From the NCBI GenBank assembly GCA_031549415.1, contig JAVBPU010000002.1:83202-147201 (forward strand): 64,000 bases of DNA, in the 5' to 3' direction. A program made the translations under genes and the position numbers. Each line of letters starts with the position of its first letter. Position 1 is the stretch's first letter. Shown piece by piece: positions 37,517 to 46,010 of this stretch. Under the pieces are notes generated by a model. The model saw nothing but the letters and a program-made list of their open reading frames with translations. It made no database searches and was not told where the DNA came from. The DNA comes from Limiplasma sp031549415 (lineage in GTDB: Bacteria > Bacillota > Clostridia > Christensenellales > Aristaeellaceae).

Positions 37517-40042
37517 TTATTGCGCTAGCACTGGGGTTTTGAGGGTGGGGTTATCAAAGGGGGGCCGCTCCAGGGGTGCATTTTGGCTGGAAGAGTTCTC
37601 CGCGATGGGCTTTTCATTGCCCGGCGCGGGTGCGATGGTCTTTTCCGTGGTGCTTTCTTCCGTGGACTTTTCCGTTTCCTGGGGCACTTCGGCGGTGGCT
37701 GTCGCCTTTACGGACACAGAGCAGCGCAGAAGGCCATCTGCCCACAGGTTTTCACCATACTTCAATATGGCGCGAACTTCCCCCTCATAGGGCTGCGTCA
37801 GGGTGGTGGTTAGTTGCCAGGTCATGCCGTCCCCCATGGGTGCCTTGTTCGTATCCTTGATAGGAATGGGCTGCAAGGAAATCGTGTAAAGCTTTACATC
37901 GATCACCTTGGCGCTGGTCTGTAGGGTAAAGAGGAGCGTGTCATTGGGGGAGGATTCTGGGGGGGTCACCGTAAAGGAACTGAGGCTGGGCAGATTGGAG
38001 CTGGCAGGCGCAATTCCGCCTTGTGACTGCGTAAGCACCTGTTCCAGCGCTACCACGGAGGCCTCTTCATCCGCGCTGGGGGTCAAGGTCTGCGCTTCCA
38101 AAAGGGATGCGCTGGCTTGCGGGGGGGCCTCTGCGGCGGGCTCATTCATTTGTTCCGCCATCTCGCTCCAGGTGGGAATGCCCACTTTCTTCAGGAGCCC
38201 ATCGGCCAGGCCTGTGAAAAAGAAGGCGCAGGCCGTGCTGATCATCAACAAAACACACAGCAAAGCCATCAGGCCGCGGGGCGTTCTGTACCCATCACCC
38301 GTGTCCTCTTCTTTCAGGGGAACCGTAGCGGGGGCTGGCATGGAAAAAGGAGGCATAGCCTGGACCACCGGGTCGTCTTCCTCAAAAGCATCCTGAACGG
38401 GCAGCGCATGGGGCTGATACCCCTGCTCCGGGGCGCTTTCATAGCTGTGGCTGGGCTGCTGTGGCGCGGGCATCGGAACGAGGGGGGATACCTCTGGCTG
38501 GGCAGGCGTGTAAGATGTTGGGGCAGAAGGTTGAGAAACGGCGGATTGCTCCGGCTGCTGTATCCAAGCAGGCTGCCCCGGTTGCTGTAGTTGTGGCGGC
38601 TGTTGCAATGGCTGTGCCTGTGGGTGTGGCCGTGGCTGCAATTGTGGCTGCGGCTGCGGCATAGGCCTTGGGGTTGGAGCCACGGGGGCTTGCGGCTGCG
38701 CCAGGGCAGGCTGGGACGGATAGGCGGCCTCCTGTGGCGCGGCCTGGGGCTGAAACGCCGGGTACGTGGCAGGAGGTGCCGCAGGAGGTGTCGCGAAGGA
38801 CGCCGGGGCTTGTGCCTGCGCAGGTTGTTGGAAAGAACCCGGATGAGTTCCTTGAGAATACGCAGAGGGAGCGGGACAATGGGCGGGCGGCTCCACGCCT
38901 TGCCAAGGCTGCAATGGACCCGGCCCTGGAGGCGGAGCCATTGGTGGCTGTGCTTGGCGCATGGGTGGGGCGGGAGGCGCTTCGGTGGCTTTGGGGGCTT
39001 GCCACCAGGGCGCTTGGTCTTGCTGCGCAAAGCCGTGCCTGCCTTGAGGTTCCTCCCGTCCGGACTGGGGCATCATGGGAGCGGCATAGGTGGTGGGGGC
39101 GGCAAATCCCTGCGGCGGCCTCTGCGGCAGGGGCGGTGAAAACGGCCCCTGCTGCATGGGTTGTTGCGGCGGCTGTGCGGGTTGCTGCTGTGGCTGCCCG
39201 TATCCAGGGTAGCCCCCCTGTGGGTTTTGCTGCCAAGGCTGCGCCGGAGAAGAAGGCGCTGGGTATCCCATGCCCTGTTGTCCGGCCCAGGGTTGTTCAA
39301 AAGCGGGAGGCGCAGGTGGAGGGGACGCCTCCTGCCCATAAAAAGGCTGCCGGGGAGGTTGCCCATAGGCTTGCGGCTGGGCCGCTTGCCCATAGGGAGA
39401 GGGCTGCACCGGTTGTGCAGAGCGCTCCTGATAAGGGGCGTTTTCGTAGCCTTGCTGCCAGGGCGCCTGGGGCGGCTGAACAGGCTGGCTCAAAGGAGCC
39501 TGTTGCACCCGCTGCATGCTGGGATCAAAGGGAGCGGCGCTGCCATAGGGCGGCTGGTTCCCATAGGGTGAAGGATATCCATACGCGGGGGGCGCGGGCG
39601 GAGTCGGCTGCCCAGCGGGATAGCCAGGCGCCGTCTCATAGGAAGGATAAGGAGGCCGAGTTTGGCCCTGGGGTGGGGCGACAGGGGGTTGCATTCCGCT
39701 TCTGCCATAAGGCATAGGCGCAACGGGTGGCGCGCCATAGCCCGGGGCAGGATAGTCGTTAGAAAAATTGCGATAGGCTGCATAGGAGGGATCATCGCCC
39801 ATGAACCCTTCCCTGGCGGCAGCCGCAGGGCCTTGTTGCTGGGAGGGTCCCAAAGCGGCTGCCTGCTGGGCAGCCAGCTCGCGTTCATCAATGCGGGCGG
39901 AAACAGGAATCTCCCGTCTTTCTCCACGGGAAAGAAGATCACCGCCAATGGGCCTCATCAGCGGAGCATTCTCCCGGTAGGGCGTATTGAAACCACTTGT
40001 ACGCCCCAGCGATTGCTGCCCGTATTTCCATTCGTCTGCCAC
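37517..40042 (-). CDS. large Pro/Gln-rich single-pass membrane protein
   Basis: I do not recognise this 841-residue protein. Residues about 1-570 are low-complexity (Pro, Gln, Ala, Gly, Tyr; many QPPQ, PYGQ and PAPP units), with a short ordered start. One transmembrane segment lies at about 590-611 (LMALLCVLLMISTACAFFF), so the tail is inside and the C-terminal part outside. Residues about 690-795 look like a small beta-sandwich (SFTVTPPESSPNDTLLFTLQ...), ending in a Thr/Glu/Pro stalk. The start is GTG at 40042 with GAGGAGGG 8 bases before. It could be a cell-envelope scaffold or division/sporulation factor; guess only. Confidence 0.72.
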   Translation of the reverse strand: MADEWKYGQQSLGRTSGFNTPYRENAPLMRPIGGDLLSRGERREIPVSARIDERELAAQQAAALGPSQQQGPAAAAREGFMGDDPSYAAYRNFSNDYPAPGYGAPPVAPMPYGRSGMQPPVAPPQGQTRPPYPSYETAPGYPAGQPTPPAPPAYGYPSPYGNQPPYGSAAPFDPSMQRVQQAPLSQPVQPPQAPWQQGYENAPYQERSAQPVQPSPYGQAAQPQAYGQPPRQPFYGQEASPPPAPPAFEQPWAGQQGMGYPAPSSPAQPWQQNPQGGYPGYGQPQQQPAQPPQQPMQQGPFSPPLPQRPPQGFAAPTTYAAPMMPQSGREEPQGRHGFAQQDQAPWWQAPKATEAPPAPPMRQAQPPMAPPPGPGPLQPWQGVEPPAHCPAPSAYSQGTHPGSFQQPAQAQAPASFATPPAAPPATYPAFQPQAAPQEAAYPSQPALAQPQAPVAPTPRPMPQPQPQLQPRPHPQAQPLQQPPQLQQPGQPAWIQQPEQSAVSQPSAPTSYTPAQPEVSPLVPMPAPQQPSHSYESAPEQGYQPHALPVQDAFEEDDPVVQAMPPFSMPAPATVPLKEEDTGDGYRTPRGLMALLCVLLMISTACAFFFTGLADGLLKKVGIPTWSEMAEQMNEPAAEAPPQASASLLEAQTLTPSADEEASVVALEQVLTQSQGGIAPASSNLPSLSSFTVTPPESSPNDTLLFTLQTSAKVIDVKLYTISLQPIPIKDTNKAPMGDGMTWQLTTTLTQPYEGEVRAILKYGENLWADGLLRCSVSVKATATAEVPQETEKSTEESTTEKTIAPAPGNEKPIAENSSSQNAPLERPPFDNPTLKTPVLAQ

Positions 40043-40228
40043 GTAGAGTCCCTCCTCAGGATTGGCAAGGCATATACTTAGATATCTCATCATACAACAG
40101 TTTTTCCCATTTTACAATACGTTCTTAACGAAAAAGCACCATTTTCTTAATATTATGTCGAAAAGATTCGTCTTGCAACAGACTCCTGCCGCTGTTTTCC
40201 CCGTTGTATCAGATTTTGCAATGGTTTG

Positions 40229-40261
40229 AAGGCCCTCGGCGCTTGTTACGCCGAGGGCCTT
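40229..40261 (-). terminator. terminator of the small gene at 40277
   Basis: A perfect 13-bp stem, AAGGCCCTCGGCG/CGCCGAGGGCCTT, with a 7-base loop. On the - strand CAAACCATTG follows; on the + strand TGCTTGTCTTTTTG, so it may work better rightward. It separates two - strand units. Confidence 0.75.
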
Positions 40262-40276
40262 GCTTGTCTTTTTGTT

Positions 40277-40441
40277 TTACAAATCGTCCGCGTCCTGCTC
40301 CGGCTCCTCCCCATTCAGGCCCGTGCCGGTATAGCTACCTAATACGTCGCTGTGCTCCTCGTCCGCCATGCGGGCCAGCTGGCACAGCCTCTTTGGGTCG
40401 GGATGCAATAGTTTTCCCCTGCGTTCCTTGCCTTGGTCCAT
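40277..40441 (-). CDS. small conserved-looking protein (54 aa)
   Basis: A 54-residue acidic protein: MDQGKERRGKLLHPDPKRLC at the front and EPEQDADDL at the end. Similar short proteins with an LGSYTGT and PEQDADDL tail occur in other Clostridia, as far as I recall; no function is known. AGGAGGAGAG precedes the ATG at 40441. It lies 65 bp after the GtrA-like gene, same direction. Confidence 0.65.
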   Translation of the reverse strand: MDQGKERRGKLLHPDPKRLCQLARMADEEHSDVLGSYTGTGLNGEEPEQDADDL

Positions 40442-40506
40442 TGCGCTCTCCTCCTTGGCCCTAGTTTGAACCGCCAGTAGGCGCGCTATGCGGGGGGATT
40501 GGTCCA

Positions 40507-40971
40507 CTACTTCCTGTTTTGCTTTTCCTTTGCTTTCACTGCTACGTCATTGGTGTCAATGCTTTTGCGGTACACCACAAAGCGTTGATAGAGGAATTCC
40601 AACACGAAATTGCAGAGCATGGTGCAGATCATCACCAAATCCTCATTGGCCCCGTTCTCCGTCAGCACATGCCCCACCCAGGTGGACAGCGGCGTGAACA
40701 CCAAATAGAATAGAAAGACCAGCAGCATGGACCGGGGTACGTTCATGTCGCTGCGGAACGTGTAACGCCGGTTGAAGGTGAAATTCCATAGCACGCTGAG
40801 CACCAGCGCTATGCCATAGGCGATCCAGTAGGGCCAATGCAGGGCTTTGGAGAACAGCTCAAAGCTGGCGAGTTGGATAATCCCCGCCGAGATGGAAAAT
40901 AGCGTGAATTTTACGGCCTGCCATGCGGATTCCTTGCCAGCCCCTTGGGTCTCCCGGTGGTTTTCACTCAT
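40507..40971 (-). CDS. GtrA-family membrane protein
   Basis: A 154-residue protein with four transmembrane segments, VLSVLWNFTFNRRYTF being the typical GtrA signature between helices 2 and 3. GtrA proteins are thought to move lipid-linked sugars across the membrane, for teichoic-acid or O-antigen decoration. No glycosyltransferase partner is adjacent. I preferred the ATG at 40971 with GAAGGAAA upstream. It follows metH by 48 bp on the same strand and may be read through from the met operon. Confidence 0.88.
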   Translation of the reverse strand: MSENHRETQGAGKESAWQAVKFTLFSISAGIIQLASFELFSKALHWPYWIAYGIALVLSVLWNFTFNRRYTFRSDMNVPRSMLLVFLFYLVFTPLSTWVGHVLTENGANEDLVMICTMLCNFVLEFLYQRFVVYRKSIDTNDVAVKAKEKQNRK

Positions 40972-41019
40972 GTGGTTTCCTTCTTTCATAATAACAGGAT
41001 AAATTGATCCCCGGTTTGC

Positions 41020-43419
41020 TTACCCCTTGCAAAAGCGCTCCGCCAAGCGCACGGCCGCCATGGCGTCCTTCCCGTAGCCGTCCGCCCCCATTTGGTCCGC
41101 GTATTCCTGGGTCAGCACCGCGCCACCCACCATCACCTTCACCTGGGGCGCTTCTTTTTTCAGCAGCGCGATGGTTTCCGCCATGGCAGGCACGGTGGTG
41201 GTCATCAACGCGGACAGCCCCACCAGCGTGGCCCCCGTGCTTTGCGCCGCTTCCAGCACCTGCTGGGGCGGCACGTCCCGTCCCAGGTCCGTCACGGAAA
41301 AGCCATAATTTTGCAGCAATACCTTTACAATGTTCTTACCAATGTCGTGCACATCCCCCCGCACCGTGGCCAGAATCACCTTTTTCCCATCCTCCACGGG
41401 GCCTTCCGGAAGCCTGGCGCGAATCTCCTCAAAGGCCGCCTGGGCTGCGCTGGCGCTTTGCAGCAGCTGGGGCAAAAACAGCTTGCCCTGTTCGTACCGT
41501 TCCCCTACCTGGGCCAGAGCGGGCATGATGCAGCCTTCCACCAGCTCCATGGGTTTCCGGCCACTATCCAACAGGTTTTTTACCAGCTGGGCCGCCTGGG
41601 TCGCCAGCCCTTTCACAATCGCCTCAGCGGGGTTTTCCGGTTGGGCGGGCAGCGCCTGGGGCGCAAGAGGCGCTTCTTCCCCCGCACAGAAGCGCAAATA
41701 GCCCGCAAAGCCCTCGTCCCGCCCGCTGACCGCAAGGGCCGCATGCCATAGCTCCATGGCGGTTTTGTCCAGCGGATTCATTATGGCGGCGGACAGGCCC
41801 CGGGCAATGGCCATGGCCGTAAAGGCCGCCGTCAGCAGGGGCCGCTGGGGCAGGCCAAAGCTCACATTGCTCACGCCCAAAACCGTTTTCACCCCAAAGT
41901 CCTGCTGCAAGCGGCCCACGGTCTCCAAGGTGATGTTGGCCGCCTGCTCCTGGGTGGAAACTGTCATGGTCAAAGCGTCAAAAAGCAGGTCCTTCTTTGG
42001 AATGCCGTACTTGGCCGCCTCCTGCAAAATTCGCTCCGCAATGGTCAGGCGGCCTTCCACGGTGTCCGGGATGCCGTTTTCGTCCAACAGCAGGGCCACC
42101 ACCGCTCCGCCATACCGAGCGGCCAGCGGAAAAACCGCGTCCATCACCGCTTGCTTGCCACAAACGCTGTTGATCAGCGGCTTGCCCGCATACACCCGAA
42201 GCGCCGCTTCCATGGCCGCCGGGTCTGCAGTATCCAGCTGCAGGGGTCCCTCACAGACAGACTGGATGCTCATAACCGCTTCCCGCAATAGGCTGGGCTC
42301 GTCCACTTCCGGCAGCCCCACGTTCAGGTCCAGGGCGTCCGCGCCTGCCTCCACCTGGGCCAACGCCTCCCGCAGCAAAAAATCCATGTCCTTGTCCCGA
42401 AGGGCTTGCTTCATGCGGGGCTTTCCCGTGGGATTCAGTCTTTCGCCAATGAGCAGGGGCTTTTTGCCCAGGGCTATGGATACCGAACGTCCGGAGATCA
42501 CACAGGCTTCCTCCGCCTGCCGGGGCGCAGGCCCCAACCCCTTTGTGGCGGCCACCAGCGCGGCAATATGGGCCGGGGTGGTGCCGCAGCAGCCCCCCAG
42601 CCCCCAGGCCCCGGCCCTGGCCATGTCCACCATATCCTGTCCAAAGTCCTCCGCCGTGGTGGGAAAGGTGGTTACGCCATTTTTCACCACGGGCAGGCTG
42701 GCGTTGGGGCTGACAAACACGGGCTTTCCGCACCAGCGCAGCAGCTCCTGGACGTTGCCCAGCAACGCCTTGGGCTCCTGCCCGCAGTTGATCCCCACCG
42801 CGTCCACCCCCAGGCCGCAGAGCATGGCGGCCGTCCCCCGGATGTCCCCACCGGTCAGCAGCCTCCCCTGGCTGTCAAAGGTTAGGCTGCAAAAAAGCGG
42901 CGTCACACACCCGGCCTCTTCCATGGCCTCCTTGGCCCCTAGCACCGCCGCCTTGGTTTCCAGCGCGTCCGTCATGGTCTCAATCAGCACCAGGTCTCCC
43001 CCGGCCCGCAAGCCGCAGAAAACCGCCTCCCGAAACTGGGCCACCGCCTCTTCAAAGGGCATGTCTCCATAGGGCTGCAACAGCCGGCCCAGGCTGCTCA
43101 CATCCACCGCCACCCAGCCATGGCCCGCCTCCCGGGTGGCCTCCAGCGCCAAACGAACGCCCGCTTCCATCAGCAACCGGGCGTCCTCCCCCAGATGTTC
43201 CCGGGTGGCGCCAAAGGTGTTGGCGGTGACGATGTCACAGCCCGCGGCCAGGTAGGCAGCATGGACGGCCTTCACCCGGTCCGGATGGGCCAGATTCCAC
43301 CGCTCCGGTTCCTCTCCTCCGGCCAGGCCCGCCGCCTGCAGCATCGTGCCCATGCCCCCGTCCAGGTATAGCAGCCGCTTTCCCCAAATGTCCATCAGGG
43401 CTTGTCCATGACGGTTCAT
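41020..43419 (-). CDS. metH: cobalamin-dependent methionine synthase (no reactivation domain)
   Basis: A 799-residue enzyme transferring methyl from methyl-tetrahydrofolate to homocysteine through B12. Domains: homocysteine-binding (1-290; zinc ligands in GINCGQEP and GGCCGTTP), pterin-binding (about 310-560; LLIGERLNPTGK), B12 cap (about 590-670) and B12-binding (about 680-799; DVHDIGKN, the axial His). The C-terminal AdoMet reactivation domain of long MetH proteins is absent and is supplied by the gene immediately upstream. The start at 43419 overlaps that gene's stop by ATGA. Last biosynthetic gene of the met operon. Confidence 0.94.
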   Translation of the reverse strand: MNRHGQALMDIWGKRLLYLDGGMGTMLQAAGLAGGEEPERWNLAHPDRVKAVHAAYLAAGCDIVTANTFGATREHLGEDARLLMEAGVRLALEATREAGHGWVAVDVSSLGRLLQPYGDMPFEEAVAQFREAVFCGLRAGGDLVLIETMTDALETKAAVLGAKEAMEEAGCVTPLFCSLTFDSQGRLLTGGDIRGTAAMLCGLGVDAVGINCGQEPKALLGNVQELLRWCGKPVFVSPNASLPVVKNGVTTFPTTAEDFGQDMVDMARAGAWGLGGCCGTTPAHIAALVAATKGLGPAPRQAEEACVISGRSVSIALGKKPLLIGERLNPTGKPRMKQALRDKDMDFLLREALAQVEAGADALDLNVGLPEVDEPSLLREAVMSIQSVCEGPLQLDTADPAAMEAALRVYAGKPLINSVCGKQAVMDAVFPLAARYGGAVVALLLDENGIPDTVEGRLTIAERILQEAAKYGIPKKDLLFDALTMTVSTQEQAANITLETVGRLQQDFGVKTVLGVSNVSFGLPQRPLLTAAFTAMAIARGLSAAIMNPLDKTAMELWHAALAVSGRDEGFAGYLRFCAGEEAPLAPQALPAQPENPAEAIVKGLATQAAQLVKNLLDSGRKPMELVEGCIMPALAQVGERYEQGKLFLPQLLQSASAAQAAFEEIRARLPEGPVEDGKKVILATVRGDVHDIGKNIVKVLLQNYGFSVTDLGRDVPPQQVLEAAQSTGATLVGLSALMTTTVPAMAETIALLKKEAPQVKVMVGGAVLTQEYADQMGADGYGKDAMAAVRLAERFCKG

Positions 43420-44144
43420 TCTTCTTCCTCCCGAAACTGGCAGTCTTTTTTGCTGCAGTCCTTGCATTGCACCCGGCAAGCCTCTTCCCTGCTTGTGGTG
43501 ATGCCCATCACCGCGCTGACGCTTTTTTCCGGCACCATCAGGTTCCCCTTCGTGAGGTGCACGCCCAGGGCATGGGCTTTGCACAGGGCCAAGAGCCCTG
43601 GTTGCATAGAAAGGGGCGCGTCCCCATAGCCGGGGCTAAAGCGGGGCGTCAAAAACCGCCCCTGGGGTCCCAGTTGTTCTTCCTCCCGGCGCAGCACGCC
43701 GTCGATATACACGTCCACATAGGCGGAGCCGCAAGCACCCAAGGCAGCGCCCAGGGCCGGGGCCATCAGCATCCACCGCTTCACCGCCAAATCCAGCCCC
43801 ATGCCCAGGGTGGCCAGCAGCCCATAGCCCTCCCTGCAACCCGCCAGCAGCCGGGCCAGGTGCCGGCTTTGCACCGGCGGCAGCTCTCCAAAGCATACGG
43901 TGTCGGTCTCGCCTTGCCCGGTTGGCTCCGCCCGCAAAACCCGTACCCCACACGGCACCAGGTGATGCTTGGGCTCCGCCACTTCCATCAGAAGCCCATA
44001 GGCCTTTTCCAGCAGGGCTTGCATCTCCGGGTTCGGCATTTGTTTTGGCCCCGCCGCCGGGCGGAGCCCCAGGTACCGGGCCGCCCGTTTCAGGCAGAGG
44101 GCCTTTTCCTGGGCGGCGCTGCTTGTTTCCTGCCCCGCCCTCAT
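43416..44144 (-). CDS. methionine synthase activation-domain protein
   Basis: A 242-residue stand-alone relative of the MetH reactivation domain, which uses AdoMet and an electron donor to rescue oxidised cob(II)alamin. Recognised by ALGACGSAYVDVYIDG and RFSPGYGDAPLSMQPGLL, quoted as RFSPGYGDAPLS. The C-terminus carries a cysteine cluster (CRVQCKDCSKKDC) that could bind an iron-sulfur centre or zinc. It overlaps metF and metH by 4 bp each, so the three are tightly coupled. Confidence 0.88.
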   Translation of the reverse strand: MRAGQETSSAAQEKALCLKRAARYLGLRPAAGPKQMPNPEMQALLEKAYGLLMEVAEPKHHLVPCGVRVLRAEPTGQGETDTVCFGELPPVQSRHLARLLAGCREGYGLLATLGMGLDLAVKRWMLMAPALGAALGACGSAYVDVYIDGVLRREEEQLGPQGRFLTPRFSPGYGDAPLSMQPGLLALCKAHALGVHLTKGNLMVPEKSVSAVMGITTSREEACRVQCKDCSKKDCQFREEEE

Positions 44145-45037
44145 GCCTGGTTCTCCAAAATCGCGCCCAGGTTGGCGAAGATGGCCCGGGCGGTTTCCGC
44201 CTTGTTCATGGTATACAGGTGAATGTTTTGCACGCCGTTGGCAATCAAATCAATGATCTGCTCCGTGGCATAGGCGATGCCCGCCGCATGCATGCTGGCG
44301 GGATCGTCACCGAACCGGTCCAAAATAGCGGAAAAGCGAGGAGGAAGGCTGGCTCGGGAAAGGCTGACGATCCGCCTCACCTGTCTGGCGTTCACCACTG
44401 GCATAATGCCCGCGCTGACGGGCACGGCGATCCCCTTTTGCAGCGCCCGGTACAAAAACTGGTATAAAACGGCATTGTCAAAAAACATCTGGGTGGTAAG
44501 AAAATCCGCCCCGGCATCCACTTTACGGAGCAGCGCGTCCAAATCGACGTCCCTGGAAGGAGCCTCCGGATGCCCTTCCGGGTAGCAGGCCCCCCCCAGG
44601 CAAAAACCGCCTTTGCGTCTCACAGCCTCCGTCAATTCCGATGCGTAATGGAAATGATCCTCGCCGGGAAAGGTCTGCCCTTCCGGGATGTCTCCCCGGA
44701 GGGCCAGTACATTGGTGATGCCGTTTTCCCGCAAGTCCTCCAGCACATCGCTCACCTTGCTTTTGGTGTCGTTGATGCAGGTGAGGTGGTTCAGCGCGGT
44801 CACCCCGTGCTGTTGCACGCTTTGGCTCAACTCCCGGGTAAAATGGGGGGTGTTGCCGGAAGCGCCGTAAGTGACGCTGATGTAAGCGGGCTGCAGGGCC
44901 GCGATGTCCCGCACCACGGCCTTTACCTCCTCCACCCTGGCAAATTCCTTGGGCGGAAAAATCTCACAACTCAAATGAACGCCCTTTTGCCGCAGCAACG
45001 CGCCAATGTTCTGTGGAGGGGTTTTCCTTTCGTTCAT
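44141..45037 (-). CDS. metF: 5,10-methylenetetrahydrofolate reductase
   Basis: A 298-residue TIM-barrel flavoenzyme that makes the methyl-tetrahydrofolate used by MetH. CEIFPPK near the start, ISVTYGASGN, LTCINDTKS, LALRGDIPEG and FLTTQMFFDN are family motifs, with Glu and Asp in expected catalytic places. No C-terminal regulatory domain, as in most bacterial MetF. Start at 45037 after AGGAGAACTTCCC. It is 12 bp from metA and overlaps the activation-protein gene. Confidence 0.95.
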   Translation of the reverse strand: MNERKTPPQNIGALLRQKGVHLSCEIFPPKEFARVEEVKAVVRDIAALQPAYISVTYGASGNTPHFTRELSQSVQQHGVTALNHLTCINDTKSKVSDVLEDLRENGITNVLALRGDIPEGQTFPGEDHFHYASELTEAVRRKGGFCLGGACYPEGHPEAPSRDVDLDALLRKVDAGADFLTTQMFFDNAVLYQFLYRALQKGIAVPVSAGIMPVVNARQVRRIVSLSRASLPPRFSAILDRFGDDPASMHAAGIAYATEQIIDLIANGVQNIHLYTMNKAETARAIFANLGAILENQA

Positions 45038-45049
45038 GGGAAGTTCTCC

Positions 45050-45976
45050 TTAGTCTCGGCCCTTCAGAGTGGACAGTTCAAAGGGCGTCTCTTGGTACAC
45101 AAAGTAGTTGAGCCAGTTGGAAAACAGCAGATTGGCGTGGGCGTGCCAGCGAAGGCGGGGCGGCTGGTCCGGGTCATCCTCTGGGAAATACCCCTGGGGC
45201 ATGGCAATGGGAAGCCCCTTTTCCAGATCCCGGAAGTATTCCCGGGCCAGGGTGTCCCTGTCGTACTCGCTGTGGCCTGTGGCGAAGATGCGCCGCCCGT
45301 CCTGGCTTCTGGCCAGGGCCAGCCCCACCTGCGGGCTGGAAGCCAGCACCACCAGCTCCTCACAGGCGACCACGGCCTTTTCATCCACACAGGTGTGACG
45401 GCTCATGGGCACGCAGAAGGTATCGTCAAAGCCGCGCAGCAGCTTGTCGCGCCGGTCGGTGAGCGGGGTTTCAAACACTCCAAACAGCTTTTCCGGCAGC
45501 TCCTGCTTGCCGATGCCATAGTGATGGAACAGCCCCGCCTGGGCGGCCCAGCAGATATACAGCGTGCTGAAGGCATGGCTGTCCGCCCAGTCCATGACGT
45601 GTTTCAGCTCCTCCCAGTATACCACATCCGCAAAGGCCAGCTTCTCCACCGGCGCACCGGTGATGATGACGCCATCAAAATACTCGCTTTGCACATCCCG
45701 CAGGGTGCGGTAGAAGGTATCCAAATAGCCTTCGTCCGTGTTTTGGCTTTGGTAGGTGCCCGTGCGTAGCAGGGTGATCTCCACCTGCAAGGGGGTATTG
45801 CCAATGAGGCGCAGCAGCTGGGTCTCCGTTTTCTCCTTGGTGGGCATCAGGTTCAAGATGGCGATGCGAAGGGCGCGGATGTCCTGGCTGGCGCTTCGCT
45901 TTTCCGTCATCACAAAGATGTTCTCCTCCGTCAGGACCCGGGTGGCGGGCAGGGCGTCCGGAATTTTCACGGGCAT
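45050..45976 (-). CDS. metA: homoserine O-acetyltransferase (MetA/HTS family)
   Basis: A 308-residue enzyme activating homoserine. Cys142 (YICWAAQAG) is the acyl-carrying nucleophile and ATGHSEYD carries the catalytic His. Residue 111 is Glu (GAPVEKLAF); in this family Glu at 111 selects acetyl-CoA whereas Gly selects succinyl-CoA, so acetylation is expected. That agrees with the O-acetylhomoserine sulfhydrylase gene upstream. Start at 45976 with AAGGAGG upstream; the open frame extends further but has no site. Confidence 0.95.
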   Translation of the reverse strand: MPVKIPDALPATRVLTEENIFVMTEKRSASQDIRALRIAILNLMPTKEKTETQLLRLIGNTPLQVEITLLRTGTYQSQNTDEGYLDTFYRTLRDVQSEYFDGVIITGAPVEKLAFADVVYWEELKHVMDWADSHAFSTLYICWAAQAGLFHHYGIGKQELPEKLFGVFETPLTDRRDKLLRGFDDTFCVPMSRHTCVDEKAVVACEELVVLASSPQVGLALARSQDGRRIFATGHSEYDRDTLAREYFRDLEKGLPIAMPQGYFPEDDPDQPPRLRWHAHANLLFSNWLNYFVYQETPFELSTLKGRD

Positions 45977-46010
45977 AGGGCGGCCTCCTTCTGGGCTTGT
46001 TTCAATTGGA

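Noticed and set aside
41756..43072. 438-codon frame antisense to metH
   Set aside because: Ser/Arg/Pro-rich low-complexity translation lying wholly inside metH; no start signal.
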